Positions 45,905 through 54,836 of a DNA stretch of 64,000 nucleotides are shown here, piece after piece. Position 1 is the stretch's first letter, and every line of letters begins with the position of its first letter. A model generated the notes under the pieces. It saw only the letters and a program-made list of their open reading frames with translations. It searched no databases and was not told the DNA's origin. Location of the stretch: positions 1 to 64,000 of the forward strand of contig CADBZI010000011.1 in NCBI GenBank assembly GCA_902799015.1. The letters run 5' to 3'. The stretch is from an uncultured Lachnospiraceae bacterium. Its GTDB lineage: Bacteria; Bacillota; Clostridia; Lachnospirales; Lachnospiraceae. Both the position numbers and the translations under genes were made by a program.

Positions 45905-45934
45905 TGGTCTTGCCTCCTCATATCATGCTGCTTC

Positions 45935-46817
45935 TCAAAGATCCGGATAAACGCCTGCTTCCTTCAGCGTCTGCATTGCTTCCACGACCTCCGCCTTATC
46001 CTCGGCGTAGGTGACGCCGTGCCACACATCATGCACGGTCAAAACCTTTACCTGCGCCTTTCCTTCCTCCATCAGGTCATTGACCACGAAGGGAAGGAAA
46101 TACTCACATCCGATCGGATTGACCGGCAGTTCTCTCTCCAGAAACCGGGGTCATCGACACAACACTCTCTCCGCTTACCGGAATCCAGGTCTTTCCATCC
46201 TCATCCAGATAAGCAGCGTCTTCTTCCTTGCGGATAATCTTTGTGCGCTCCACAATCGACGTAAGATTGCCGGCCTCATCCGTCGTACATACGCCCCGCG
46301 CCACTGAGCCATTCTCCGTGAGCGTATTCTTCAGAAGATACCCTGCCATGACATACTCTTCCAAAGAAAAGCTGCCGCCCCTCTCTCTTTCCTCCTCCTG
46401 TCGGATCAGGAAATCATAAATCAGCCGGAACGCCTCGACGCCATAATAATCATCGGCGTTGATCACGGCAAACGGACCGTCAATCAGATCCCGCGCGCTC
46501 AGGACTGCATGTCCGGTGCCCCAGGGCTTTTTCCTCTCCTGTGGAACCTCGAAGCCCTCCGGCAGATCCCGGATATCCTGAAATGCGTAGCGGACCTTCA
46601 TGCTCTTGCTGATCCGGTCTCCAATCGCTTCCCGGAACAGCTGCTCATTTTCCTGTTTGATAATAAAGATCACTTCCTCGAATCCCGCACGGCGTGCGTC
46701 ATAGATCGAGAAGTCCATAATAATATGCCCCTGCTCATCCACCGGATCGATCTGTTTCAATCCGCCGTATCGGCTGCCCATTCCTGCCGCCATAATCACC
46801 AGAACCGGTTTTTTCAT
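45935..46817 (-). pseudogene. Sugar-phosphate nucleotidyltransferase, disrupted by frameshift and internal loss
   Basis: The N-terminal 210 codons (MKKPVLVIMAAGMGSRYGGL, KPWGTGHAVLSARDLI, FAVINADDYYG) encode a nucleotidyltransferase fold of the UTP-glucose-1-phosphate uridylyltransferase-like group. After SVVSMTP the frame runs into a stop at 46104. A second frame then reads FLERELPVNPIGCEYFLPFV, continues to HDVWHGVTYAEDKAEVVEAM, and stops at 45935; this is clearly the C-terminal end of the same protein. The usual W-G-F segment that follows SM in the family is missing, so a stretch of perhaps 15-25 codons was lost with a frame change. A well-formed promoter and GGAGG site remain, so decay is recent, or there is an assembly error. 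Confidence 0.8.
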
Positions 46818-46890
46818 ACCTTCAGCCTCCTTTTTTTCTGATCAGACAGGCTTTCTATCAGCCAGTTGCTGATTTGCACCCGTATTTTCC

Positions 46891-46919
46891 ATCATAAGGG
46901 ATCAACGCTTCTTATTCAA
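46891..46919 (-). promoter_or_regulatory. Sigma-A-type promoter of the nucleotidyltransferase gene
   Basis: Minus strand: TTGAAT (46914-46919), 17-base spacer, TATGAT (46891-46896), about 74 bases before the ATG at 46817. Close to consensus. Confidence 0.75.
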
Positions 46920-47035
46920 GCACAGATCTTCCCAGGATCAGAGTGACAGTTTTCCGGCATAGAAGCTTCAAAGTCTTTCTGGAAAAGAGCCTCTGCCTTT
47001 TGCAGGATCTCACAATCCGTGTTACGATCTGTATC

Positions 47036-48283
47036 ATGAAAAGAAGAGAACAGTGTGCTGTCTGCCCGCAGGAATACCTGTCGGCTTTCAGCCTGAACCC
47101 GGACAGGGTCATTTATTTTGATATTGAGACAACCGGCTTTCGCCCATCCACCTCCAGCCTCTATATGATCGGCTGGGCAGTGCGCACCGGCAGCAGCTGG
47201 ACTGTCACGCAGATACTGTCAGAGTCTTCCCGGGAAGAGGCGCTTCTTCTGTCGGAATTCGCCAGGGTGCTGCATTCCTATGATACCCTTGTCGCATTCA
47301 ACGGAGACCGCTTTGATCTTCCGTATATGAGAGAAAAATACGAACTCCACAAAATGGAGGATCCCTTCGCGCATATGAAAACCGTAGATCTCTATCGTGA
47401 GATTCGTCCTTTCCGGCATGCGCTCGGAATGACACGCCTGAATCAAAAGTCGGTAGAACAGTTTCTGGGCATCAGCAGAGAGGATCCCTACACCGGAGGA
47501 GAGCTGATCGACGTCTACCGGTCTGTCCGGGATCAGAGATGCACCTCCATCTCTGCCGCGCTCGATGCGCTCTTTCTGCATAACCTGGAAGATGTGACCG
47601 GCATGATGGAGATGACGCCGCTGCTTTCCTACAGGCTTGCGATAGACAGCATGGCTTTGGTGAACGTAAAGGTGTCGGACTCTGGTATAGAAGCTTCTTA
47701 CCCGCTTGCGGTCCATGTGCCAGAGCCTTTGCATCTTGTCTTCGAGCCAGGCTGCAGCATCACGCTGCAGGAGACGACCGCCCGTATCTCAATCCGCATG
47801 CTTTCCGGCTGCCTGTATCACTATTTTCCCGATTACCGGAATTACTATTATCTTCCGGAGGAGGATACCGCGATTCACAAAAGCGTTTCTTCTTTTGTGG
47901 ATCCGGCACACCGGGAAAAGGCAACCGCACAGACATCCTATGTGAAAAAGGAAGGAACCTTTCTTCCCATGAATGGCAGGTCAGACACCATCAGGCAGGA
48001 CAAGCCCCTCTTTCTGCCGCTTCGGGCACATGACAAAAGTGTGACAGGAACGCATCAGGAAAAAGTATGGCAGGAAAAAGCTGCCGCATCACCAGGATGC
48101 GGCAGCTTGTCTTTGTACTGTCAGACTGAAATTACTCTTCCGTCGCTTCTTCCGCAGGCGCTTCCTCGACGACTGCTTCCTCCGGAAGGATATCGCCGAT
48201 CGCGGTCGCCATCTCGTCATGCTTCGGCGCCATATCCTCCAGCGCCTTCATGCTCAGGGAAATCTTATGTTCGTCACCGTTGA
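47036..48283 (+). CDS. YprB-like DEDDh 3'-5' exonuclease domain protein, with read-through tail
   Basis: One of two plus-strand genes. Residues about 20-190 form a ribonuclease H-like domain: VIYFDIETTGF (DxE), VAFNGDRFDLPYM (D) and LFLHNLEDVTGM (H/D). Such YprB-type proteins are presumed nucleases; the substrate is unknown. The ATG at 47036 has no Shine-Dalgarno; a -35/-10-like pair (TTGCAG-17-TACGAT) ends 7 bases before it, which suggests a leaderless mRNA. A GTG at 46943 with AGGA five bases upstream is the alternative. The frame runs through the rpsA terminator and 152 bases antisense to rpsA before stopping, so the last 70 residues are low-complexity and probably not native. Confidence 0.75.
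   Translation: MKRREQCAVCPQEYLSAFSLNPDRVIYFDIETTGFRPSTSSLYMIGWAVRTGSSWTVTQILSESSREEALLLSEFARVLHSYDTLVAFNGDRFDLPYMREKYELHKMEDPFAHMKTVDLYREIRPFRHALGMTRLNQKSVEQFLGISREDPYTGGELIDVYRSVRDQRCTSISAALDALFLHNLEDVTGMMEMTPLLSYRLAIDSMALVNVKVSDSGIEASYPLAVHVPEPLHLVFEPGCSITLQETTARISIRMLSGCLYHYFPDYRNYYYLPEEDTAIHKSVSSFVDPAHREKATAQTSYVKKEGTFLPMNGRSDTIRQDKPLFLPLRAHDKSVTGTHQEKVWQEKAAASPGCGSLSLYCQTEITLPSLLPQALPRRLLPPEGYRRSRSPSRHASAPYPPAPSCSGKSYVRHR
48075..48107 (-). terminator. Rho-independent terminator of rpsA (possibly bidirectional)
   Basis: AGCTGCCGCATC (48079-48090) pairs perfectly over 12 bp with GATGCGGCAGCT (48096-48107), loop of five. On the minus strand it is followed by TTTTTCC, 25 bases after the rpsA stop. 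On the plus strand TTGTCTTTG follows, so it could also stop the exonuclease transcript. Confidence 0.88.
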
Positions 48284-49283
48284 AGTCCGTAACCTTCGCT
48301 TCGATCTCCTGACCGACTCTGAGGACATCAGACGGCTTATTCACATGCTCGCGGGAAATCTGAGACACATGAAGCAGTGCGTCTACTCCCGGCTCCAGCT
48401 CGACAAACGCGCCGAAGTCTGTCATGCGGGCGACACGTCCGGTCACAATGGAGCCGATCGCATACTTCTCAGCCGCTTTCCTCCAGGGATTCTGTCCCGG
48501 GAACTTCATGGAAAGCGCGATCTTCTCTCCGTTGATGTTCTTGATCAGAACCTGAACTTCCTCGCCAACCTTGAATACCTTCTTCGGATTCTCAACATGG
48601 CCCCAGCTCATCTCAGAGATGTGAAGCAGACCATCTGCTCCGCCAAGATCGATGAACGCACCGAAATCGGTAACATTCTTCACAACACCGTCCACGGTAT
48701 CTCCGATATGGATCCGCTCAAACAGCTCCTTCTGAAGCTCTTTCTTGCGCTCTACCAGAATCTGCTTACGGTCGCCGATAATGCGATGTCTGCGCGGATT
48801 GAACTCCGTCACGACAAACTCGATCTCCTGGCCGTTGTATCTTTCCAGATTCTTCTCATACGTATCGGAAACCAGAGAAGCAGGAATGAAAACGCGAGCG
48901 CCGTCGACAACAGCAACCAGACCGCCGTTCGGAACCTGAACAACCGGCGCCTTCAGGATCTCATGGCTGTTAAATGCTTCCTCAAGACGCTTATTGCCCT
49001 TCTCGGCAGCAAGTCTCTTGTAGGTAAGAACGGTCTGACCTTCGCCGTCATTGACCTTCAGAACCTTCGCTTCCATGATATCGCCGACTTTGACGACCTC
49101 AGTCAGATCAACGCTGGAATCATTCGAGTATTCACTCTTGGTAATGATTCCGTCTGACTTGCTGTGGATGTTCAGGACGATCTGATCCGGCGTTACGTCG
49201 ATCACTTCTCCCTCAACAATCTCACCGTTGTGAACAGTCTTGCTGTAATCACTCAACATCTGCTCAAAATTCTCTTCCGACAT
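48132..49283 (-). CDS. rpsA: 30S ribosomal protein S1-like protein
   Basis: A 383-residue protein with four S1 (OB-fold) RNA-binding domains at about 20-87, 105-168, 190-258 and 275-345. The last two have the full FGAFIDLGGADGLLHISEMS and FGAFVELEPGVDALLHVSQI patterns. An acidic alanine-glutamate tail follows. In low-GC Gram-positives such S1 proteins bind mRNA and help initiation or RNA metabolism. AGGAGG precedes the ATG. The gene overlaps the ispH 3' end by 31 bases; in several Clostridia IspH and S1 are one fused protein, so this is a near-fusion state. Confidence 0.94.
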   Translation of the reverse strand: MSEENFEQMLSDYSKTVHNGEIVEGEVIDVTPDQIVLNIHSKSDGIITKSEYSNDSSVDLTEVVKVGDIMEAKVLKVNDGEGQTVLTYKRLAAEKGNKRLEEAFNSHEILKAPVVQVPNGGLVAVVDGARVFIPASLVSDTYEKNLERYNGQEIEFVVTEFNPRRHRIIGDRKQILVERKKELQKELFERIHIGDTVDGVVKNVTDFGAFIDLGGADGLLHISEMSWGHVENPKKVFKVGEEVQVLIKNINGEKIALSMKFPGQNPWRKAAEKYAIGSIVTGRVARMTDFGAFVELEPGVDALLHVSQISREHVNKPSDVLRVGQEIEAKVTDFNGDEHKISLSMKALEDMAPKHDEMATAIGDILPEEAVVEEAPAEEATEE

Positions 49284-50236
49284 AGGTTTGAAACCTCCTC
49301 GATTAAAATATGTGGGGTGGATGCCCCTGCTGAGATACCTACGATGCCCCTGAATGGCACCAGACGGAGATTCAAATCATCGAAAGCCTGCACAAAATAG
49401 GTGTTTGAGCACTCTTTTTGGCATATCTCATACAACTTCTGTGTATTTGAACTGTGTTTTCCCCCGATCACAATCATACAGTCTGCGAGCCGGGCGATTG
49501 ATCTTGCCTCTGTCTGCCTTTCTTCCGTTGCATTGCATATAGTATTCAATACAGCACATTCATGATAACTCAACTTTTCTATGATTTCAACAAATTTATG
49601 AAATTTCTTCAGGTTGAATGTTGTCTGACTGACGATGCATAAAGGCTTGTTTGTTCTCGGGGTAAATTCCAGTGCATCCTGCTGTGTTTCGATGATGGTG
49701 ACCTCGTTGACGCTCCATCCGCGGATCCCCTCTACTTCGGGATGAGAAGCCGAGCCGATGATGACGATCTCGTATCCTTCTCTTCCCTTCTCTTCCACGA
49801 TACGGTGGATCTTCTTTACAAACGGGCAGGTTGCGTCCACAACGCTCAGACCATTCTGCCTGATCCTGTCATAGATCTGTCTTCCCACTCCATGGGACCG
49901 GATCACAACCTTCCCCTCATGGATCTGACTCAGCTCTTCGGGGGACTGGATCACCTGCACTCCTTTTTTTCTCAGGTCTTCTACCACAATTTCATTGTGT
50001 ATGATAGGGCCGTAGGTGTAAATCGGAAATGCGCCTGCGTCAATCTGCTCATATACCGTATCGACTGCGCGCTGTACCCCGAAGCAGAAGCCGGCACTTC
50101 TTGCCTGATACAAGGCGCCCATTCCGTCCTCACAAACCCAAAGCTCTCCCTTCAGGCCATCTTCCTGTTTCCCGCAAAGCTGCCTGAGCTGAAGAATCCT
50201 CTCCCGGATCCCGGCTTCCTCCGTCTGCACTGTCAT
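49253..50236 (-). CDS. ispH: 4-hydroxy-3-methylbut-2-enyl diphosphate reductase
   Basis: Fe-S enzyme of the last step of the MEP isoprenoid pathway (HMBPP to IPP/DMAPP). The three cluster cysteines are in SAGFCFGVQRAV, VDATCPFVKKIH and LNTICNATEERQ; ligand His/Thr residues are in IHNEIVV, RSHGVGR and SQTTFN. The ATG at 50236 lies one base after the cmk stop (TAAGATG) and gives 327 residues, about 40 more than usual. An internal ATG at 50122 with GAGG five bases upstream would give the normal length (289). The C-terminus overlaps rpsA by 31 bases. The position between cmk and rpsA is conserved in Clostridia. Confidence 0.94.
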   Translation of the reverse strand: MTVQTEEAGIRERILQLRQLCGKQEDGLKGELWVCEDGMGALYQARSAGFCFGVQRAVDTVYEQIDAGAFPIYTYGPIIHNEIVVEDLRKKGVQVIQSPEELSQIHEGKVVIRSHGVGRQIYDRIRQNGLSVVDATCPFVKKIHRIVEEKGREGYEIVIIGSASHPEVEGIRGWSVNEVTIIETQQDALEFTPRTNKPLCIVSQTTFNLKKFHKFVEIIEKLSYHECAVLNTICNATEERQTEARSIARLADCMIVIGGKHSSNTQKLYEICQKECSNTYFVQAFDDLNLRLVPFRGIVGISAGASTPHILIEEVSNLCRKRILSRC

Positions 50237-50237
50237 C

Positions 50238-50906
50238 TTATTGCATTCTCTCCTTTGCGAGCGATACGATTCTCTCCACAACTTCTTCCAGATTCAGATC
50301 GGAGCTGTCCAGCAGCACAGCGTCTTCCGCCTGCCGGAGCGGTGATGTCTCACGATGGGTGTCTCTGTAGTCCCTCTCCTCTATCTCTTTCTGAATCTCC
50401 GAAAGAGAAGCCGTCTCCCCCTTCTCTTTCAGCTCCAGATATCTGCGCCTTGCCCGCTCACCGGAGCTGGCAGTCAGAAAGATCTTCAGATCCGCGTTCG
50501 GAAGAATTGCCGTCCCGATATCTCTTCCGTCCATCAGCACATCTTCTCTGGCGGCAAGATCCCGCTGCAGGTCCAGCAGTTTCTTTCTCACAGCCGGACG
50601 GGCAGAGGATCTGGACGCCATGTCGGAAACCTCCTGGGTCCGGATCAGTCCCGATACATCTTCCCCGTTCAGAAACATGTGCTGCATCCCGTTCTCATAG
50701 GACAAGGTGACGCTGATCTTTTCCAGTGCCCTTTCCAGGGCATCCTCATCCTCAATCGCAACCTGATTCCGAAGCAGGTACAGCGCAATGGTCCGATACA
50801 TCGCGCCCGTATCCACATACAGAAAGCCAAGTTCTTTCGCGGCATTCTTTGCCGCTGTGCTTTTCCCGGCCCCGGCCGGTCCGTCAATTGCAATATTGAA
50901 ACTCAT
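50238..50906 (-). CDS. cmk: Cytidylate kinase
   Basis: A 222-residue kinase that converts CMP/dCMP to the diphosphates. The P-loop IAIDGPAGAGKSTAAK, YVDTGAMYRTIAL, the LMDGRDIGTAILPNADLKIF motif and the lid region SGERARRRYLELKEKG are all intact. CCGGAGGGA precedes the ATG. It lies between the FAD oxidoreductase gene (43 bases) and ispH (1 base), so the four genes are likely one operon that ends with the rpsA terminator. Confidence 0.96.
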   Translation of the reverse strand: MSFNIAIDGPAGAGKSTAAKNAAKELGFLYVDTGAMYRTIALYLLRNQVAIEDEDALERALEKISVTLSYENGMQHMFLNGEDVSGLIRTQEVSDMASRSSARPAVRKKLLDLQRDLAAREDVLMDGRDIGTAILPNADLKIFLTASSGERARRRYLELKEKGETASLSEIQKEIEERDYRDTHRETSPLRQAEDAVLLDSSDLNLEEVVERIVSLAKERMQ

Positions 50907-50949
50907 CTGTGTCCCTCCGGAATTTCATTTCTGTTCTTTACTGAATATT

Positions 50950-52329
50950 TCAGAACGCCGGCAACGTTGTTGCCGCCATCGCCGCCGCTTCACCGGCCGC
51001 GTGCCCCGTCGACCAGGCAATCTGCAGATTGAAGCCGCCTGTCAGAGCATCCACATCCAGCACCTCACCGGCAAAATACAGGCCGCTGACAAGCTTTGAT
51101 TCCATCGTGCCGGGATCTACCTGCTTTACATTGACGCCGCCCCTTGTAATCACCGCTTCGCCATATCCGCGCAGGGAAGTAATGGTCAGTGCGAAGTGCT
51201 TTGTCTGCCGGATCAGCTCACGCCGCCGGGATGCCGTAATATCATGTACCGCCAGGTCCTGGGGAATCCCTGCCCTTTGCAGGATGACCGGCACCAGCGC
51301 GGAAGGATACAGATTCCTGACGGCATTTTTCACGGAGCGGTTGCGGCCTGCGTCAAATTCCCGCAGGATCCGTGCATCCAGCTTCTCCTCTGAAAGCGCA
51401 GGTTTCAGATCAATCTCCGCCTCCAGCTGCTTCCCGGCCAGCCTGTCCGCTGCAGCCGCACTCGCGCTCAGAATCAGCGGTCCCGTTACTCCGAAATGCG
51501 TGAACATCATCTCACCCATTTCCCGGTACAGCGTTTTCTTTCCATCCAGCAGCGTGAAAGTGACGTTCTTCAGAGACAGCCCCTGCAGCTTCCTGATGTC
51601 CTCCTGCGCCGCTTCAAACGGAACCAGGCTCGGCAGAGTGCTGCTCACCGCATGTCCTGCGCTGCGGGCAAACCGGTAACCGTCCCCCGTAGATCCGGTG
51701 GAAGGGTAAGACAGGCCGCCCGTCGCGACAATCACTTCCCGCGCATAATGTTCCGTATGATCGCGCAGCCTGACCCCGCGGACGCTGCGGCATCCGTTCG
51801 ACTCTGCCGGGCGCGCATCCTTCCGCTGTGCTTCCGGTGCAAGGTCATTTCCCTGCTGCACTTCCGGTGAAAGCTCCTTCCCCTGCTGCGTTTCTTCCGA
51901 AAACAGCAGTTCCTTTACTTCCGTCCCAAAGCGCGTCACAACGCCAAGCCGCTCCATCTCCTTCTCCAGGCATCGTGTGATGTCTGAGGCATGATCACTG
52001 AGCGGAAATGCACGCATTCCGCGCTCTACCTTCGTGCGGACGCCTCTTTGCTCAAACCAGTCCATCACAGCGTGTGAATCGAAGCCGTAGACGGAAGAAT
52101 AGAGAAAGCTCGAATTGCGCGCAACATGCGCAAAGAAGTCCTCCGTATCGCAGGCATTTGTAAAATTGCATCTTCCCTTCCCGGTAATATAGATTTTTTT
52201 CCCTGCCTTCTCATTCTTTTCCAGAACAAGAACCGACGCGCCGTGCGCGGCTGCTGTGCAGGCTGCCATCATGCCGGCTGCCCCTGCTCCGATCACAATG
52301 ATATCCCAGGCTTTATCCGTCTGTCTCAT
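50950..52329 (-). CDS. HI0933-like NAD(P)/FAD-dependent oxidoreductase
   Basis: A 459-residue flavoprotein. The N-terminal dinucleotide motif IIVIGAGAAGMMAACTAA and the family signature KKIYITGKGRCNFTNAC are clear; ATGGLSYPSTGSTGDGYRFA and GLYFAGEVLDVDALTGGFNL close the FAD site. Physiological substrates of the family are unknown (BaiN-like members act on bile acid intermediates, and others are called aminoacetone oxidase). A linker near residue 155 holds three 10-residue repeats (ETQQGKELSP-type). GAGGAG and the stop of the kinase gene precede the ATG (TAAATG). This gene commonly precedes cmk in Lachnospiraceae. Confidence 0.88.
   Translation of the reverse strand: MRQTDKAWDIIVIGAGAAGMMAACTAAAHGASVLVLEKNEKAGKKIYITGKGRCNFTNACDTEDFFAHVARNSSFLYSSVYGFDSHAVMDWFEQRGVRTKVERGMRAFPLSDHASDITRCLEKEMERLGVVTRFGTEVKELLFSEETQQGKELSPEVQQGNDLAPEAQRKDARPAESNGCRSVRGVRLRDHTEHYAREVIVATGGLSYPSTGSTGDGYRFARSAGHAVSSTLPSLVPFEAAQEDIRKLQGLSLKNVTFTLLDGKKTLYREMGEMMFTHFGVTGPLILSASAAAADRLAGKQLEAEIDLKPALSEEKLDARILREFDAGRNRSVKNAVRNLYPSALVPVILQRAGIPQDLAVHDITASRRRELIRQTKHFALTITSLRGYGEAVITRGGVNVKQVDPGTMESKLVSGLYFAGEVLDVDALTGGFNLQIAWSTGHAAGEAAAMAATTLPAF
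51828..51887. repeat. 30-bp in-frame tandem repeat within the HI0933-like gene
   Basis: Two 30-base units (51828-51857 and 51858-51887) share cttccggtg...ttccctgct-like segments, with a degenerate third unit after them. They encode ten-residue repeats in a surface linker of the oxidoreductase. Confidence 0.75.
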
Positions 52330-52344
52330 TTACTCCTCTTCCGG

Positions 52345-54138
52345 TTATGAGTCGTTCGTTGTGCTGACCCACTCCGCGTCCAATGCAACATCATCCTTCT
52401 GCATCTCTTTCTTCATACGCTTCAGGGCTTCCTTCTCCGCCGCTTCCCGCGCACGGCGCATCTTCCTGTCACTTGCTCTGTCCGGCGCGTCAGCGTCTGA
52501 ACGCTCTTCTCCATTCCGGCTGCTCTTTGATCCGGCATATTCCAGTTCAAACCAGAATTCCACGCCGTCTTCTGTATTCTGAACCCCGAACTCCTGGTGG
52601 AAGGATTCCATGATCGCGCGCACGATCGACAGGCCGACCCCGCTCCCGCCGTATTCTCTTGTGCGGGCCTTGTCGACCTTATAGAACTTATCCCAGACCT
52701 TATCCAGATCCTCCTCCGGGATATGGCTGCCTGTATTAAAGACGCTCACGCGCACCGTGGAATTGTCTTCCTTCTCCCCGGCACGCACGATGATCCTGCG
52801 CCCGCCCTTGGTCTTTCCGGATGCCGCAGCGGAGGATACCTCCTCAGTTTCTGACGAAACGGACGGACGAGGAGAACCGCTGCGTCCTCTTTCGTCGTCA
52901 TCGACATGGTTGATGGCGTTGCTCAGGTAATTGGTAAGAACCTCCTCCACCTTGAATTCATCGCCCCACACTTCAAGCTCGCCGGGCCCGTCATACTCCA
53001 GAGAAGCGCTCTTCTGATCTGCAAGGATTCTGGAGGAGTTGACCTTTCCCCGAATCAGCTCCGCCAGGTCAAACCGCACCAGTTCCACCTCTTCCTCGCC
53101 GAATTCCAGCTGATTCAGCGTGAGCAGCTTCTGCACAAGGGCATTCATCTTCTCCGCTTCATCCACGATCACCTCACAGTAATACTCCCTGGAATCCGGA
53201 TCATCCGCGACACTGTCCTGAAGGCCTTCCGCATACCCCTGAATCAGGGCCAGCGGTGTTTTGAGCTCATGCGATACATTCGACAGGAACTCTCTCCTCA
53301 TATCGTCAATCTTTGTTTTCTCGTCCAGGTTCTTCTGCAGCTCATTGTTCGCGGTCTTCAGCTCAGAGATCGCCTTTTCCAGCGTTTCGCTCATCCGGTT
53401 AAAGTTCTCTCCCAGCTGTCCGATCTCGTTCCGGCCGCCGCTCGTATACTTTGCGTTGAAGTCGAGATTCGCCATCCTGGCCGAGATCTCCGTCAGCTCT
53501 TTTACGGGCTTTGCAATTCTTTGCGAGAGCCATCCGATGAGGATAATCCCCACCAGCCCGGTCAGGAGCATCGTGTACAGAATAAACTCGTTGGAGATAC
53601 TTGCGTTCATGCGGATGCTGTCCATCGGAATGCGCATCATAAAATGATAGCTGCTCGAAGGCAGTGTTCCCCACATCTCCAGAAACTCCATCTGATACTT
53701 ATCGTCAGGCTTTTTCTGGATCACATAGTTTTCCTTCTGCTCGATGATGGTGACATTTTCCTGATCCAGCCCCATGCTGTAAGCATTGAGCCGGGCAGCC
53801 ATGATGTCATCCTCTTCCCGGTTCACCACAATGACAGGAGAAAACTCAGGATCCGAGACCACCAGGGAAATATTCCCGGAGTGCTCAATCGAGCGGAATG
53901 ACTGCGTAAAATACTCCTGGTCCGCTCCTTCTTGTGCCGAAACATGCTGATCCACCTGATGGTATGCTTTTTTCAGGGTAAGCTGAAGACGCAGTTCATA
54001 GAACCGCGTCAGATAAGCAGTATTCATCACCAGCATCGCAACCATGATCAGCAGAAGCAGTCCGATAAACAGAACGGACAGTTCCATTGCGATGGATCGC
54101 TGCTTGACTCTTTTTGTCTTTTGGGTATTCTCACTCAT
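52345..54138 (-). CDS. Sensor histidine kinase, HAMP-HisKA-HATPase
   Basis: A 597-residue membrane kinase. Two helices (about 18-42 and 166-188) flank an extracytoplasmic sensor region of about 120 residues. HAMP follows (RIAKPVKELTEISARMANLD), then HisKA with FLSNVSHELKTPLALIQGYA (phospho-accepting His) and an HATPase domain (N-box NYLSNAINHV, G-boxes VWDKFYKVDKARTREYGGSG and GLSIVRAI). A polar insertion of about 25 residues lies between N-box and the next strand, and a charged 60-residue tail follows the domain. The ATG at 54138 overlaps the regulator stop by 8 bases; a TTG at 54150 is possible. The stimulus is unknown. A link to the nearby htrA is considered separately. Confidence 0.92.
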   Translation of the reverse strand: MSENTQKTKRVKQRSIAMELSVLFIGLLLLIMVAMLVMNTAYLTRFYELRLQLTLKKAYHQVDQHVSAQEGADQEYFTQSFRSIEHSGNISLVVSDPEFSPVIVVNREEDDIMAARLNAYSMGLDQENVTIIEQKENYVIQKKPDDKYQMEFLEMWGTLPSSSYHFMMRIPMDSIRMNASISNEFILYTMLLTGLVGIILIGWLSQRIAKPVKELTEISARMANLDFNAKYTSGGRNEIGQLGENFNRMSETLEKAISELKTANNELQKNLDEKTKIDDMRREFLSNVSHELKTPLALIQGYAEGLQDSVADDPDSREYYCEVIVDEAEKMNALVQKLLTLNQLEFGEEEVELVRFDLAELIRGKVNSSRILADQKSASLEYDGPGELEVWGDEFKVEEVLTNYLSNAINHVDDDERGRSGSPRPSVSSETEEVSSAAASGKTKGGRRIIVRAGEKEDNSTVRVSVFNTGSHIPEEDLDKVWDKFYKVDKARTREYGGSGVGLSIVRAIMESFHQEFGVQNTEDGVEFWFELEYAGSKSSRNGEERSDADAPDRASDRKMRRAREAAEKEALKRMKKEMQKDDVALDAEWVSTTNDS

Positions 54139-54814
54139 CTTTCGTGTCAAACTTATAGCCCATGCCCCAGATTGTCTTGATGTAGCTTCCGCGGTCTCCC
54201 ATCTTTGCCCTCAGCTTTTTGACATGGGTATCGATTGTTCTGGCATCACCGTAATAGTCATAGTTCCATACGCTGTTCAGAATCTTTTCACGGGAAAGCG
54301 CGATTCCTTCATTTTCAACGAAATAGGTCAGAAGCTCGAATTCCTTAAACGACAGTTCGACCAGCTTCCCGTCAATTCTGACCTGATGCGCAGCCTTGTC
54401 GATCTGTACAGCACCGGCTGTCAGAACTTCCTCTCCCGACGCCGCGCCGCTCCTTCTCAGGATCGCTTCCACTCTGGCGACAAGAATCTTCGGGCTGAAT
54501 GGTTTCGAGATATAATCGTCAACCCCCAGGTCAAATCCGAGCTGCTCATCTCTTTCATCCGACTTCGCCGTCAGCATGATAATCGGAACCTTCGACTCCT
54601 TGCGGATCTCCCGGCAGACCTCCCATCCGTCCATCTTCGGCATCATGACATCCAGAATAATCAGCGCAATGTTCTGTGTGGAGTAAAACACGTCCATGGC
54701 CTCCATGCCGTCCCCTGCCTCCAGCACCTCATAATTCTTCCGGACGAGGAAATCCCGCACGAGCTTACGCATCCTTGCTTCATCATCTACCACCAGTATT
54801 TTCAGAGTATCCAT
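54131..54814 (-). CDS. OmpR/PhoB-family response regulator
   Basis: A 227-residue regulator. The receiver has the acid pocket VVDDEARMR, the phospho-acceptor Asp in LIILDVMMPKMDGWE and Lys in ISKPFSPKIL. The winged-helix domain ends with SREKILNSVWNYDYYGDARTID, VDTHVKKLR-like and GMGYKF motifs. The ATG at 54814 has AAGGAG 8 bases upstream; the ATG at 54868 would add residues read from a hairpin region. It is the first gene of the two-component pair, and its leader contains two strong stem-loops. Confidence 0.94.
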   Translation of the reverse strand: MDTLKILVVDDEARMRKLVRDFLVRKNYEVLEAGDGMEAMDVFYSTQNIALIILDVMMPKMDGWEVCREIRKESKVPIIMLTAKSDERDEQLGFDLGVDDYISKPFSPKILVARVEAILRRSGAASGEEVLTAGAVQIDKAAHQVRIDGKLVELSFKEFELLTYFVENEGIALSREKILNSVWNYDYYGDARTIDTHVKKLRAKMGDRGSYIKTIWGMGYKFDTKDE

Positions 54815-54836
54815 ATACTGCTCCTTTTCAAGTATG

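Noticed and set aside
50944..50974. Another member of the hairpin repeat family near 50953 (GAACGCCGGCAACG)
   Set aside because: The sequence is the coding 3' end of the HI0933-like gene and does not form the shared hairpin.
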